Notes under the pieces: generated by a model
Told to the model about the DNA's origin: nothing
The model's input: the letters and a program-made list of their open reading frames with translations, nothing else
The model's database searches: none
Assembly: GCA_034359265.1 (NCBI GenBank)
Contig: CP136891.1
Span: 59,062,001 to 59,126,000, forward strand
DNA: 64,000 nt
Direction: 5' to 3'
DNA from: Canna indica
Taxonomy: Eukaryota > Streptophyta > Magnoliopsida > Zingiberales > Cannaceae
Part shown: piece after piece, positions 46,562-58,394 of the stretch
Layout of the letters: every line of letters begins with the position of its first letter
Position numbering within the stretch: the stretch's first letter is position 1
Made by a program: the position numbers and the translations under genes

Positions 46562-47441
46562 CCTACCATTTCTATTGGTGATGAAGTTTATACACAAGAA
46601 TAACTTCAGCATGAATTTAATAAGATGCATGATAAATTTAGAGCTATTAGAAAAACATTAGTGAACTTAGAAAAGAAAAGAACAAATTTAGAGAACTTTA
46701 AGTTGGGATTGTTAGAAGAATTTCCTACAGAAGAATAGTATTTTATGAGTATCTCATAAATATATTAATCTAGTTAAATATCATTCGTCATTACTATTTA
46801 ATAGATAAATTTTAATTAAAATTATTTAATCATGATTATCATTGACAATTCAAGCAATGCAATCATTTAGTGCCTAAAATATCTTTTTAGTAATGTTCAA
46901 TATTTTATTCTCTTTATATATAGATAAATTCTTATAACTTTCTCCACTCAAAAATACACAAATATCATGAAAATGTATTATTTTATTTTTTTACAATTAA
47001 ATCAAGAAATTTTAATATATATATTTTTTATTATATTATTATTGTGGTCAGAAGGTACAAGAAATATTATTGGGCTCGTGGTGGTGACCTGACCATTAAT
47101 TGTGGTGACCATTAATTAATGTATTCATGTACGATATAAGTGTTGCTTTATATGCGTTAATGTCATATATAAGTTAAATTTGCTTTAAGATTTGAAACAC
47201 CCAACACCCAGATCTAACGGCAAATAGATTATGGGCTTGCGTATTTTGTCCCGTTTGGTGCTCTCTTGCTCCTCCGTCTCCCAGTCCTTCTCGGCACGCG
47301 CGGCCCAAAATCCACATTCCTAGTTCCGCCTATAGGTTTCAGTCGATCCTATCGTTTTCGCTCGAGGGCTTTCTCTTGGGTTCTTTCCTTCTTGGATCAT
47401 CGTCTTCTAGTCTGTAGATCTCTCCCTCCACGAGCCGGAAC
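46562..47441 (+). other. AT-rich flank with a possible coding scrap
   Basis: 46590-46739 reads LQHEFNKMHDKFRAIRKTL and on to a stop at 46737, a charged coiled-coil-like peptide that could be a gag scrap, but no family could be fixed. The rest up to the kinase start is AT-rich, with a GC-rich 200 bp just before 47442. Confidence 0.3.
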
Positions 47442-50400
47442 ATGAAGAATAAGAAGACGCGGCGTTGGGCGCTTGATCTTGGTCTCGGCGACAGTGCGGG
47501 GAGCCGATCACCGTCGTCTCGGCGTGCGCGGCATGAAGAGTGGGGGGAGGAAGAGGAATTGGGGTACAACTGGGGAAAATGTTGGATTCCACACGTCGGA
47601 TGATCGACGCCAGATCAAGAATTGGTGCGGCGAGCACTCGAAGGATTGTGCTGTCGGCAAGATGGATTCTTGCAGCCACGCGGGTGAAAAGGTGGAGCCC
47701 TCCGGCCGCCGCCGGAGTGGTTATGACTGCCCCTTGCTCCGGGAGATCGGCGACTGATTTTTCCGGTCCTGCCTCAAGAGGAAGCTGGGAAGCGTTGAGT
47801 CTAGGACCTGCACCGGAAGGAAGAAAATGCTGGAGAACGGATACATTCTTGGACGAGGAATCGGGAAAGGAAGGTTTGGCTTTGTACGGTTGTGCCGGAG
47901 CAAGGTGAATGGCAAGAAATTCGCCTGCAAGATTCTTCCTAGGAACAGTGAGGAGACGGTGCACCGTTAGGTGGAGATCATGCAGCACATGTCAGGCCAC
48001 CATGACATTGTTACCACAAAGGCTGTTTTTGAGGACTGTGAGCTAATCCATCTTGTGATGGAGCTCTGCTCCGGGGGCTGGCTTATTGACCAGATAAGCA
48101 AGGAACGAAGGGATTCAGAGCAGAGAGTAGTCACTCTGATAAAGGAGTTAATATCGATTGCCACGTGATGGACGTAGTGTACAGGGATGTTAAGCCCGAG
48201 AACATTCTTCTTACGACCTCCGGAAGGTTGAAGCTTGCTGACTTTGGATTGGCAGCCGGAGTTACAACAGGTATTGATTTTACCTTGCCTTATGATATTT
48301 TTTTATAGCATCCCATCCATGTATTAGTATGCTAACTTGACAACACAAATTAATTGCATTACATCTCCATCCAAATGCATGTTTCTATCTTGATTATTAG
48401 CATATGGTCATGCCAGTCATTGTTAATTACTCTCCTACAATCATTGACACATTGTTATATGAGTGGTTGTAATTGTATTTGATATAAAGAAATGAAGTGT
48501 TTGGTTCTTGATTTGCTACAGGATTTATGCCTAATTAAATATCTTTTACACGTTAGAATAGCTAGGTACTCAATAGGAAGAAGTTGGAAGAGTGAATTGG
48601 GTAGGAAATAATTTGTTTAATATGAAATTAGAACCTTCATTGCCTTAATTAATTACAACACACAATCTTTTAGATTTTCCACATCTGGACAAATGTTGCA
48701 AGCATCAAGATCAACTTAGACACCCTCTAAGACCATTGGTTAAGGTACAAATGATGACTTGATTGTAGTTTTCATTCTCATTATGACACCAGAAAAGTTC
48801 TGGTCTAGCCTTAGTTCTAATATAATTAATCTTTGTGCAGACGATTCTTGTTTAGTTTTTGTAATAATTCCAATAATATTTTTTTCAATATAAAACATGT
48901 GCAAATGATTTTTAAGATAAGATCTACCCGTTCAAGAAGGTCAAAAGATAATTTTGAATCTGTTCAGAGTGCATATTACATTTTGTTTGTTTTGAGAGAA
49001 AAGTTTCAGTGTCCCGTTCTATTAGGACTTGGCAGATGAATTCTCTCACAAGTGTGTTTCTTAGATTTCATTCATCTTGCAACTTTGTTGAATCTTCTTT
49101 AAGGTTCAGATGGAAAGAAAGCAAATGATGATCATGTTTTATTTATATAGGATCCAGAGCAAATGATTATTGGTTCAACCTGGATAAACTTTAGTTGCGA
49201 GTTTTGGAGAATAATCAGCTCAAGAGTGGATTAGAGTTATGCTTTAACCTAGATAACCTAATAATATTGTTTGTTCAATCAAAAAAATAGTAGCTTGTGA
49301 CATAGATAACAGAAAGCATTTAAACAAAAAAATAAAATAAAAAATTTAAAGCATTGTTTCAAGGAGAGGTTCATGCAACAACATGTGCATACATATATAT
49401 GCAGTTGGGCCAAGAAACTGAAGCCACATCGCGAATCGCAAGATAATTGAGTTCATGTCCAAATCAAATTTAGAGTACAGGCGAACTTGACATGGGCCAA
49501 ATGATTGGCTTGTATCTTTTACAATGGATCAATATCCTGCACTAAAATATACTAATTTCTCAAGTATCTTTTAGGTAGAAAAGTTTCACCTTATATTTCA
49601 GCCAAATAAATAATTAGATTCGAGCTTATGCCATCTAAAATTGCTGCTATTATGGGTCTACTGAATCTATGTCGTTGGGCAATGGCCTCTTTGTTTACTT
49701 TATCCAAGATCTTCAATGTTGTTGCGGACTGGTGGGCAAAGTGGCAATGAGATTGCTCCTTTTTTTGGTGGTTCACTACCTTTGTTTGCAGACTCATGAT
49801 TCTTTGGTTTCCAAGACATTTTTTACAAGTTATAATTGAATTACTGATAAAATTGAGTCCTACGACTCCTACGAACTTGAATTTTGTTGGCTCCATGGGT
49901 CATCTTGTTGCTGACTGCATATTATATACCTCTAGTTTGATTGATATGTTGCAAAGATGTAATGCATGTTTTCTAAGTGCACTATGGTATAATTTAGGAC
50001 AAAATTACCATTGGTATGAAGCCCATGATTGTCATTCTACTTTAGGTTCTATTTTATTTGTATATGTTTGCAAGAAATTGTCTTTGCAACATAGTTTGAA
50101 AATTCAGCTGGTTCCACATCTGAACCAGCCGAGTTGGATCAAAATCCAGAGTGGTTTATTCCAATTTTGCTTGAATGAACATTGAACTCCCTTTTGGTTC
50201 AATCTATGAGTATGTGGTTAAACCTGGCCTTGAAAATCAGTTCAATTTTTCTTTGGCTATATTATTATTTGTTGATTGACATGAATTGACAATGTTTAAG
50301 ATGATAATGATTGTAAGAGTAATTAAAAATTTGCAGGGTCTCGTAATACAATTGTGTACCAGTTACTATTTTATTTCATTTTAATACACGTGTCATTGCT

Positions 50401-51143
50401 ACGGAGTAATAATGACTCTTAATGGTTAATTGGTGCTTATTTTTTCATTCTGCCAAGAAGTTGTCTAGTATTGCTGAAGCCGAGCATATTTGGAACCAGA
50501 GGCACTCATGGGGAAACTATTCTGAGGAAGTAGATATATGGGCTGTTGGTGTTCTCCTCCATTTGCTCTTGGTGTGAAGGCTTCCTTTTAAGGGAGCATC
50601 TTTAGAAACTAGCATTGATGAAATTAAAAATTTGCGGCTTGACTTCACCAACGGGGTCTGGGAATCCATATCAGACCTTGCACGTGACATGGTTAGTAGG
50701 ATGCTTACTCGGGATGTCTCTAAAAGGATCACAGGTGATGAAATTATGAGTGAGTTAAACATTTCTGGTTTCTCACTTTATGCTTGTTTGTTTTTGCTTC
50801 TGGTTTCATTAAATTGATGTATTACTCTGCTTTCAAGTTGCCCCCAGATTGTTTTCTACACAACATACCCTTCTGATGGCATTCCCAGAAAACCAAGAGT
50901 TAGCAATTCTCAACAAATAGTCAACATTAAGTGAATTGATGCACTTATCAGCAGTTCACTCTCTACAAATAGTTCCACTTTGAAGTCGGAGGAGAGCAAT
51001 TGTTGCTTTGTTGACGCTCTTGCTGCAGTTGTGTCATGCATTTCAATATTTGAGACAAAGCGTAGCAGGCTTTGAGCTCCGGTGGGTCCAACCCAGCAAC
51101 AGTGCTCTTCCGACCTGAAAGCTAACCTCTGTACAGCATTCTG
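47442..51143 (+). pseudogene. PEPKR2: PEPKR2-like Ser/Thr protein kinase pseudogene
   Basis: This is a relative of the PEP carboxylase kinase-related protein PEPKR2, a CDPK-superfamily kinase with no calcium-binding hands. Exon 1 (47442-48270) begins MKNKKTRR, then reads LKRKLGSVESR, the glycine loop [60 protein letters not shown] (His of HRD is Tyr) and [15 protein letters not shown], with a GT donor at 48271. The DFG-to-APE segment is absent. 50503-50755 encodes NYSEEVDIWAVGVLLH, LPFKGASLE, LDFTNGVWESISDLARDMV and MLTRDVSKRITGDE. 50970-51143 encodes the family C-terminus EESNCCFVDALAAVV, ISIFETKRSRL and LCTAF with the natural stop. Internal stops (after ETVHR; in LLV-RLPF; after KRSRL) and frameshifts make it a pseudogene. 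Both exon 1 copies carry a stop at the same place (D-FF). Confidence 0.85.
48271..50502 (+). other. intron/intervening DNA of the kinase pseudogene
   Basis: AT-rich, with no domain. It starts with a good splice donor. The exon carrying the activation segment is not found. A possible acceptor TTTGCAG lies at 50331-50337. Open frames here are short and unsupported. Confidence 0.5.
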
Positions 51144-51744
51144 ACTCCGATGTAGAGAAACCAGCATTCTGACTCCGATGTACCTGAAAGCTAACCTATG
51201 CACATTTTTAATGACTGAGTTAGATATTCAAGTGTTGATGGATGATGATATGGCCATCTGATTGACAACAATTAATGTTATTTCTCTCTACTAACTACCA
51301 TATAGATCTTAGGTATTTGAGATGGTTCATGATTTATGATTTTTTGTTGCATAACTTGGTAACTCTGAAGTTGGCATGTAATAATCATTGCCATTGTTGT
51401 TGACTAAGGCACTTGCTCCTTTGTTTTAGTTGAAAAATCTTTTTGCTGATCACTTCTCATGACTGAATGTTTGTTAATATGTTGTCCATCAGCTGGTGAC
51501 GTAGATTAACTGAAAATGATCAAAGGAGCTAGTTATCATAAGGATTATTTTTCCCCATATCTTGAAGCTTTCAAACCAAACTGAGTTGCAGATGTGTGCA
51601 TGCATTAATTACTTATATTTTTTGCTTTCTTGTTTTTACCAATCATCTACTGTTACCAGATCCACAAATATCCTATTTAAATCTTCTGCAAATCAGGAGG
51701 TGGGAAAATGGAAGTCCAAACAAAGGACCTTAGGACCTTATGCT
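51144..51744. other. unassigned stretch
   Basis: A short direct duplication of the kinase gene end (CAGCATTCTGACTCCGATGT at about 51134 and 51165) is followed by AT-rich DNA with no domain. Confidence 0.5.
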
Positions 51745-52985
51745 GTGATGTCAAGTTAGCATACTAATACATCGATGGCATGTGATAAAAATAACTATCA
51801 TAAAGTAAGAAAAAATCAATATTTGCGGTAACTCGGATTGCCAATCCAAGGTCAGCAAGCTTCGGCCTCTCGAAGGTCGTAAGAAGAATGTTCTATGACT
51901 TTTTGTCCCTGTACACTATGCCCATCTTGTGGCAATATTTGACAATTGGTATTGACTCCTTTATCAAAGTAATTGCTTTGTGCTTTGGATACCTTCGTTC
52001 CTTGCTTATCTGGTCAATAAGTCGGCTCCCAAAGCAAAGCTCCATCACAAGATGGATTAGCTCGCAGTCCTAAAACACGACCTTTGGGGAAACAATGTCA
52101 GGTGGCCTAACATGTACCGCATGATCTCCACCTCACGGTGCACCGTCTCCTCACTCCTTACTATTCCTAGGTAGAGGAGGCAATGGGCCGTGCCTGGGCC
52201 CACCCAAGCTCAGGCTGGGCTTGGCCCGACCCGAATTTTTAAAAACATGAAATATAAAGATCAACGATGAGACTCGATCAGCCAACCTTCACTATTTTTT
52301 TTTATAAACTAACCACCACACAAAGACTTATTATATATTCTTATATAATTTTAGTAAGTATAATATATTATGTTCAAGCCTAGCACAAAAAATCAGGCCA
52401 AGCATGGGTGCAGACCAAGCTAGGCCTGGGTGGGCACCAGGCCTAGCCTGTGGGCGCAGGGCCAGGCCCAACCGGGCTCGTCACGGCCCGCTTTCGGGTC
52501 ATGCCGAGCACGGCCCACGTGCCCAAGGGGGCGAGCCCAGCCCGCCCCTTGAGCACAGCCGGGCCCGGCACGGTCCATTGCCACCTCTATTCCTAGGAAG
52601 AGTCTTGCAGGCGAATTTCTTGCCATTCACCTTGCTCCAACACAACCATACAACGCCAAATCTCCCTTTCTCATTCTCTAGCATTTTCTTCCTTTTGGTG
52701 CACGTCTTAGACTCAACGCATCCCTGCTTTCTCTTGAGGCACGACCAGAAAAATTAGTCGCTGATCTCCTAGAGCAAGTGGCAGTGATAACCACTCTAGT
52801 GGCCGCTGTGCGGCCGGAGGGCTCCACTTTTTCATGTGTGGTTGCAAGAATCCACCTTGCTAGCAGCACAATCTTTCGAGTGCTCGCCGCACCAATTCGT
52901 TATCCGGCGCCGATCATCCGACAAGTGGAATCCAACATTTTTCGCAGTTCTACCCCAATTCCTCTTCCTCCTCTCGGCTCTTCAA
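51745..52985 (-). pseudogene. inverted copy of PEPKR2-like exon 1
   Basis: The minus strand repeats 47530-48345 of the kinase pseudogene at roughly 85-88 percent identity by eye. It includes the first bases of the intron (CATGTATTAGTATGCTAAC), so it is a genomic copy and not a reverse transcript. Readable pieces are KKMLENEKGRFGVVWLC (the first half of the glycine loop is deleted), KVNGKKFACKTLPRN and LELADLGLAIRV-type ends. Stops and small deletions are present. A hAT MITE interrupts it at 52172-52589. With exon 1 it forms an inverted repeat with arms of about 815 bp and a loop of about 3.4 kb. Confidence 0.9.
52172..52589. mobile_element. hAT-type MITE (418 bp), TSD TTCCTAGG
   Basis: The ends are TAGAGGAGGCAATGGGCCGT and its imperfect inverse CACGGTCCATTGCCACCTCTA (last 20 shown in part). 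A perfect 8-bp duplication TTCCTAGG lies at 52164-52171 and 52590-52597. The paralogous kinase exon has a single TTCCTAGG at 47936-47943, the empty site. It is GC-rich at both ends with GGGCCCGGC-like repeats. No coding. Confidence 0.93.
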
Positions 52986-54293
52986 GAATTTATAACTTTG
53001 TGGGAATATGATCAATAAATTTTTCTCAATGTTTTACCTCCTAAAGGTCATGATTTTAGTCATAAGTTTATTTTTATTTTTTGCTTGATTTTTTAATATA
53101 GTAGCTAGGAACAGGTGGTGATCAACTCTTATTGGTGATCACAAACTTCCAAAAGCCCAAAAGTAATGATGTCCATAAATTTGTGAGCTACTTTTTTTTC
53201 TTATTTGGTGACCCTTTCCATTTGGTTTCAGTTTTATTATTTTTGTGTTTCTTGTCGATGATATTCATCAAATTTGATGATAGGGTTGTTATACTATACA
53301 TGTTACAATTTACGATGTAATGGAGAAAATTCTTTTGGGGGGCTATGAACCGGAGGCGGTCACCTAATATTGGAGTTTTGCAATATTAGTATCGCCCTAC
53401 ATTTATCTATACCTTTTTTTAATGCAATCACTCTCTCTTATGTTATTGTTAATCTTCCAATTGAATTTTCAAATTGGTATGATTGAATTTCTTGCTTCAT
53501 TGAACTATTTAAAAGTGCATTGTTCTATTTTACTCGAACCAAAATTAACTAAAACAAAAATGTATTTTCAATTAACTTGAAGAAGTTTTCTACTCAAAGA
53601 AAGTTGTTTAACCACATATTAATATATCAACGTGCCATTAACCGAGTCTTCTTTGACATCTACTGGCACATGTTTTACAAGTTCAAGTCCTATTTGGCCA
53701 GTTGTTTTAGCTAATAATTGATATACGTGGGAAGGGATAAAAGGTAGTGAAAATTTAATCTTCTTTAGTTATATTTAGTACACGTCAATTAATACTATAA
53801 TTCACTCTATCTTCACCCATGATTAGCCATAAATATGTCATCAATTAATTACCTATTTTTCCTTTCGAATTAATTCTAACACAATATAGAAATATGATTA
53901 AGTTTGTTCACTCTCTGCAATTAACCCCAAATTCGAACAAGGAAATGAGTTTTCATCGTTGTAATTCCATCCTCCCGTTCTCGTTCAAGTTCATGCTCCA
54001 CATCATCTGCATCATCTACCTCTCAATTTTCCATATATGAACTCCCATCAAATTGACAAGCTTCTATTTGATAAGCTGCTTCTCTCTCTCTCCATTGTGG
54101 TTCCCACCCCACTAGTGCCCACCCGTTTTCCTCCCCCTCAACAACTCATGCTTCGAGAAGACCTCCACGGGCGGCAACACTTGGTTCATGACTCTGTCAA
54201 TCACACCCTCGAGGAAGAAAATTTATTGATTTGATTATTATCTCTTGAAAGCTTGAAAAATTTGCCTGGATTTTGTTTGCCATGGTGGATACA
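52986..54293. other. unassigned AT-rich stretch
   Basis: No transposon terminus or domain was recognised. The open frame 54037-54234 (65 residues) has no known motif and may be chance. Confidence 0.45.
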
Positions 54294-54302
54294 ATAATTT
54301 TT

Positions 54303-55068
54303 CAGCGATTTCCCTAGAAGGGAACGAGAAATACTTTTATTCCCAAAAGCAAAATCCTCATTCATGTTTTTCCTAAATTAGAAAGTAAATATTCATATAC
54401 CCAAATTATCCTCTGTATATCATTTTCAACTAGTTCGACGAATTTTGAATAGGTTCAGAAAATTTATCCTAAATTCATAATAAAATTATAAAAAAGCTAT
54501 TATTCATAGGTAAATTGCTTCCATAACTTGTATCAGCAAAATAAATTTTTTAGAGTTGAAAATTAATTTTTTTCATCATTTTCAACTAGTTCGACCTATT
54601 TTAAACAAGTTCGGAAAATCCATCATAAATTCACAATAAAATCATAAAAAATATATTATTCATAGGTAAGTCGTTCCATAATTTGTATCGACAAAATAAT
54701 TTTCTAAAATCAATTTTTTTTCATCATTTTCAACTGGTTTGACCAATTTTCAACTGGTTTCATCACTAGTTCGGCCAATTTTGAACCAGTTGAAAATGGT
54801 GGAAAAAAAAAATTCAATTCTAAAAAACTTATTTTGCTGATACAAGTTATGAAAGTGATTTACCCATAAATAATAGATTTTTTGTGATTTTATTGTGAAT
54901 TTATGATGAATTTACTGAACCTTTTTAAAATTGGTCGAATCAGTTGAAAATAATCTACGGAGGATAATCTGGGTATATGAGTATTTACTTTCTGGTTTAG
55001 GAAAAAAATGAATAAAGGTTCTGCTTTTGGGAACAAAAGCAGGTCTTATTTTTTTAGGGAAATCGCTG
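54303..55068. mobile_element. Mutator-type foldback element (766 bp)
   Basis: The ends are CAGCGATTTCCCTA and TAGGGAAATCGCTG, exact inverses, continuing into long imperfect inverted arms of about 300 bp or more. A perfect 9-bp duplication ATAATTTTT flanks it (54294-54302 and 55069-55077). The left arm contains two direct copies of a unit of about 165 bp (near 54420 and 54585), the right arm one inverted copy. No coding sequence. Confidence 0.92.
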
Positions 55069-55108
55069 ATAATTTTTGTCTTGCTCAGTGAAAACAAGAC
55101 CTAGCATT

Positions 55109-55389
55109 AATTACTGATGTAGCCATGGGGAATATAGCTCAAACAACCAAAGTCATAAGTGATGGTGGCTATGATTATGAGAAGATATTTCAGCAAACTT
55201 TTGAGACACTTCCTGAAGAGAAGCTTAAAAAGTCATAAGCATGCTATCTATCTACATCAGTTGGCCCTGTTATGGAAGTTTTGTACCTATCTACTGCTAA
55301 GCTTAAGCTTGCAGTCTGTAGTGATAATCCTCTCTCCTACAAAGTTGGATATGAGACTCAATGGATGTACTACAAGGTACTTCTGTAAG
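55109..55389 (+). pseudogene. GEM-like (GRAM-domain) protein fragment
   Basis: This is part of a gene for a GEM-like / ABA-responsive GRAM-domain protein; such proteins bind lipids and act in epidermal and hormone responses. Readable in one frame: [38 protein letters not shown], a stop (TAA near 55237), [33 protein letters not shown] and WMYYKV. These are the start and first half of the GRAM domain. A frameshift precedes TDVAMG, and the frame ends where a 40-bp duplication begins. The rest of the domain (about 100 residues) and the first exon are missing. The foldback element ending at 55068 lies just upstream. Confidence 0.83.
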
Positions 55390-55454
55390 AAGTGGCCCAC
55401 ATTCGTGTAATGTAAGGTACTTCTGTAAGATGTGGCCCACATTCGTGTAATGTG
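55375..55454 (+). repeat. 40-bp tandem duplication
   Basis: Two almost identical units begin AAGGTACTTCTGTAAGA, at 55375 and 55415, at the broken end of the GEM-like fragment. Confidence 0.9.
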
Positions 55455-55888
55455 GTCCACGTCATTCAGCCTGTGTTTATCCCTCGACTTGTTCAAGTCT
55501 ATCCTTTACCACATTTGATGTGAAGATGCGTATATAAATAGGCTACTAGGGTCCTCAAGCACATCAAGACTTTTTACGCCGTCTTTTAGTGAGTTTAGAG
55601 AAGAGATTGGAAGTGCCCTAGTAGAGACACCTGGCACGTGACGCAGGTTTTAGTTTTGATGATGACAAAACAATGGCAAGAGGTTAGCGATTCAATGCTT
55701 TTGTTGTTCTTCTTCAATTAAAGTTACATGCTCTATTCTTGTTTATGCATGAAGATTTCATGTGCATGCCTCGATTGTTACATGATATCTATGTGAATCC
55801 AACAACTTCTCCACTAGTTCTATGCTTGCTACCATCTGTAACAAAGTGATAGGAATTGCTCATTTTTTGGCTGACAATTTATGTGTAA
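55455..55888. other. unassigned stretch
   Basis: A TATA-like ATATAAATAGG lies near 55532. A GTTTTGATGATGACAAA motif near 55654 recalls an LTR start, but no ends were found. No gene. Confidence 0.4.
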
Positions 55889-55896
55889 GAATCTCA

Positions 55897-56297
55897 TAGG
55901 GGAGGCAACGGTTCGGTTACCGAATTTTTTCTGGTTTACCAAAACAAAATCAAGAACCCTCTAACCGAAGCCGAAACCATTCGATTTCAAAAACTAGTAT
56001 CCGAAACTAGCTCGGTTATTTCGATTATTCGACAGATAACCAAAATCGTTTAGTTCGGTTCGGATAGAACCGGATAACCAGTTAGAAAATTGGATTACGG
56101 AATATCAAATATTATTAAAATAGTTAATTATAACGGTTTCAGATACCGATTATCCGTGAATCGATAATTGAATCTGAACCAAATTTAATTGATTTTTCAT
56201 ATTCTTTAACTGAAACCAAAATTGAAACCGAACCAAAAGTTTACTATCCGAAACCAGATTTTATGATTTGGTTAACCGATTTCAATTGCCACCCCTA
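55897..56297. mobile_element. hAT-type MITE (401 bp)
   Basis: Ends TAGGGGAGGCAACGG and CAATTGCCACCCCTA are inverted. The flanks GAATCTCA (55889-55896) and GTATCCCA (56298-56305) agree at 6 of 8 positions. The interior is full of CGGTTCGGTT/CCGAAACC motifs. No coding. Confidence 0.72.
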
Positions 56298-56333
56298 GTA
56301 TCCCATGTATTGTAATGTGCCTTATATGCAGTA

Positions 56334-56480
56334 GAGGTGGCAACGAGCGGTCCCATGCGGGCTCAGGCGGGCCCATTGGAACATTCCTGGCAAGACCCAT
56401 ATTTGTAAAGGGGTGGCCCAACATGGTAAGTGGCTTGCCCCCGGCTCTCAGACCAGATTCATGTCGAGGTCGGGCCAACT
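56334..56480. mobile_element. truncated hAT-type MITE end
   Basis: It starts TAGAGGTGGCAACG, like the left end of the MITE at 52172, and has the same GGGCCC-rich style, but no right end was seen. Confidence 0.45.
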
Positions 56481-56586
56481 CATATATATTAATTTATTTC
56501 AAAATAAGCATTAGAAAATTTTGGAACTAGGAACCAAACTAAGAACTCTAATAAGATATTTAAATTTTGACACTTACTTTTATATT

Positions 56587-57763
56587 TAATTAAATATATT
56601 GACGTAATACATTCTACTAGTAGAATTAGTTCTAATTTACATGAAATAAATAAATTAAAAAACACAAGAAAAAAAGGTAAGTATAAATCAATAACTATAG
56701 GATTTTTTATATATCAAAAGGAAAACAATCATGGAAAAAAGTTTCCAAACAAGAAAACTTAATTACACCAAACTCCTAAGATTAGGAGGTCATGCCCTAT
56801 TTCAAACACAATTTTGCTCTATTCTTTTGGTATACTTTGCTAGTCAGTCCGGCCGTTTTGTTGCCTTCATGATTGACGAAAGAAAATTTAAACTCTTCAA
56901 AAGATCTTGGTAAATAACAGATATAATGTTGCGGATTTGCCAAAAATTACTGCAATTGATCATTACAGATATCAATAACCATGCTAGAATCATATTCAAT
57001 AATAATGTTTTTAAACTTATTTTTACTAGCATGAGTTAAAGCTTCTTTGATAGCTAAAACTTCATTAACAGGGATAGAGTCATTCTAATGAAAGAGGGCA
57101 CTAGTATGCAAACAAGTATCAAGGTGATCCTACACACAAAAGCATATGAACCAATTTTATGCAGTTTATCAACAAAACCATGAGTGTGTATTATGTTTTA
57201 TCCAGTTAATTAGGTGGAGGAGTATATCAGCAAGTATCCTTATTGAATCCTTATTAATGTTACCACTAGTACCCTCAAAAATAGATCCATCCACATAATT
57301 AACAGTGAGGGCCAGAGTCTTGGAAAAAAGAATATCAATAGGGGACCTATTATTCTTAAAGATGGCTTGATTTCGAGCATGTCATGAAGAGTAGAGGGTA
57401 TTTAAACACAGTGTCATAGCAACCAAAATTTTTTTAATCGAACCTGATATAGGCACTCTATTAAAACCAAAGCTACACAATACAGAGCGAATACCGACAA
57501 ACCAAGAATCAATCATTCCCTAAAGGGTCTTGGCTACCTCACAATCAAAAAACACAGGATCCATGGTTTCAAGGTGGTTACCACACATGACACAACAGTG
57601 GTAAGTTACCACACATGACACAACAGTGGTAAGTGACCATACCAAATCTAAATAGCCCTCTGCAATGGGCAATCTATTATGCAAAACCATCGACGCAAAC
57701 ATTTTAACACGACGGGTGACCAGGACTTTCCAAATATTTGTCCACTCAGGGAAATAGCCCTCT
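56587..57763 (-). pseudogene. LINE 3' part (copy 3)
   Basis: This is homologous to 23763-24886. On minus it encodes the zinc-binding domain (WTNIWKVLVTRRVKMFASMV near 57735) and decayed RNase H (57070-56790, ending in INHEGNKA-like text). A 30-bp duplication lies at 57578-57637. It contains the empty site of the SINE. The LINE sequence stops at the same residue as in copies 1 and 2, but here it joins R1 instead of gypsy integrase. Confidence 0.72.
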
Positions 57764-58261
57764 TCTCCACATCTACATCGATGCTGGACCACAAACGGAT
57801 GTTGGCGCTACTTGTGAACAACAACCCCGATCCGGAGGGACCAAAAACTACTGTTGACAAAAAGGATGAGGCAGGAGGAGGCCAAACGCTTCCAAGAGCA
57901 AGATGACCGACCAGGGACGATGATGTCCGATACGTAAGTCCCGCAGTGCGAACTCATCGTAGCTGGCCAATCGTAGGTATTCAGCCACCTTCGTTGTTGA
58001 GGCCAACCTCGCGCCTCCCACCTTCCTCTTAAGCCCGACGGTGTGAACCCATGGCAATCTATGATCTACTCATTACCAGCCCAAGGCGGACTCCCGGAGG
58101 AACGGTAATCTTTGATACTTCCCACTCCATGGCAAACTCACACATGCGAAATGCAAAGATGCATGGGGCTTTTATAGGCTCGAGCAGAATCGTCACCTAA
58201 TGGTTGTTTGCCACCTTCCCACTAACTGGGTCACGTCTGTAAGTCAACAACTTGCACTTAA
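57764..58261 (-). repeat. repeat R1, second copy, left part
   Basis: It matches 36890-37250 and 38875-39045 without the solo LTR that splits the first copy. A TATA-like CTATAAAAGC lies on minus at about 58169-58178. Confidence 0.75.
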
Positions 58262-58394
58262 GTACCTTCCCACTAATTGGGCCACGCCTTTACGGTGAGT
58301 CCACTCAAATACTTCCATCGAGGAGGGTCGTTGGATAGTCCCATCATCCATCACCCCATTAATTAGTACACAGGATAACAAATAAAATATATAA
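58262..58394 (-). pseudogene. CACTA transposase remnant, downstream part
   Basis: On the minus strand, 58354-58262 reads DGTIQRPSSMEVFEWTHRKG, matching the second conserved block of plant En/Spm-type transposase domains. The first block lies beyond the Pack-MULE at 60560-60760. The two parts are on the same strand, and the Pack-MULE lies between them, apparently in an intron (GTAAGTATT donor on minus near 60548). Confidence 0.6.
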
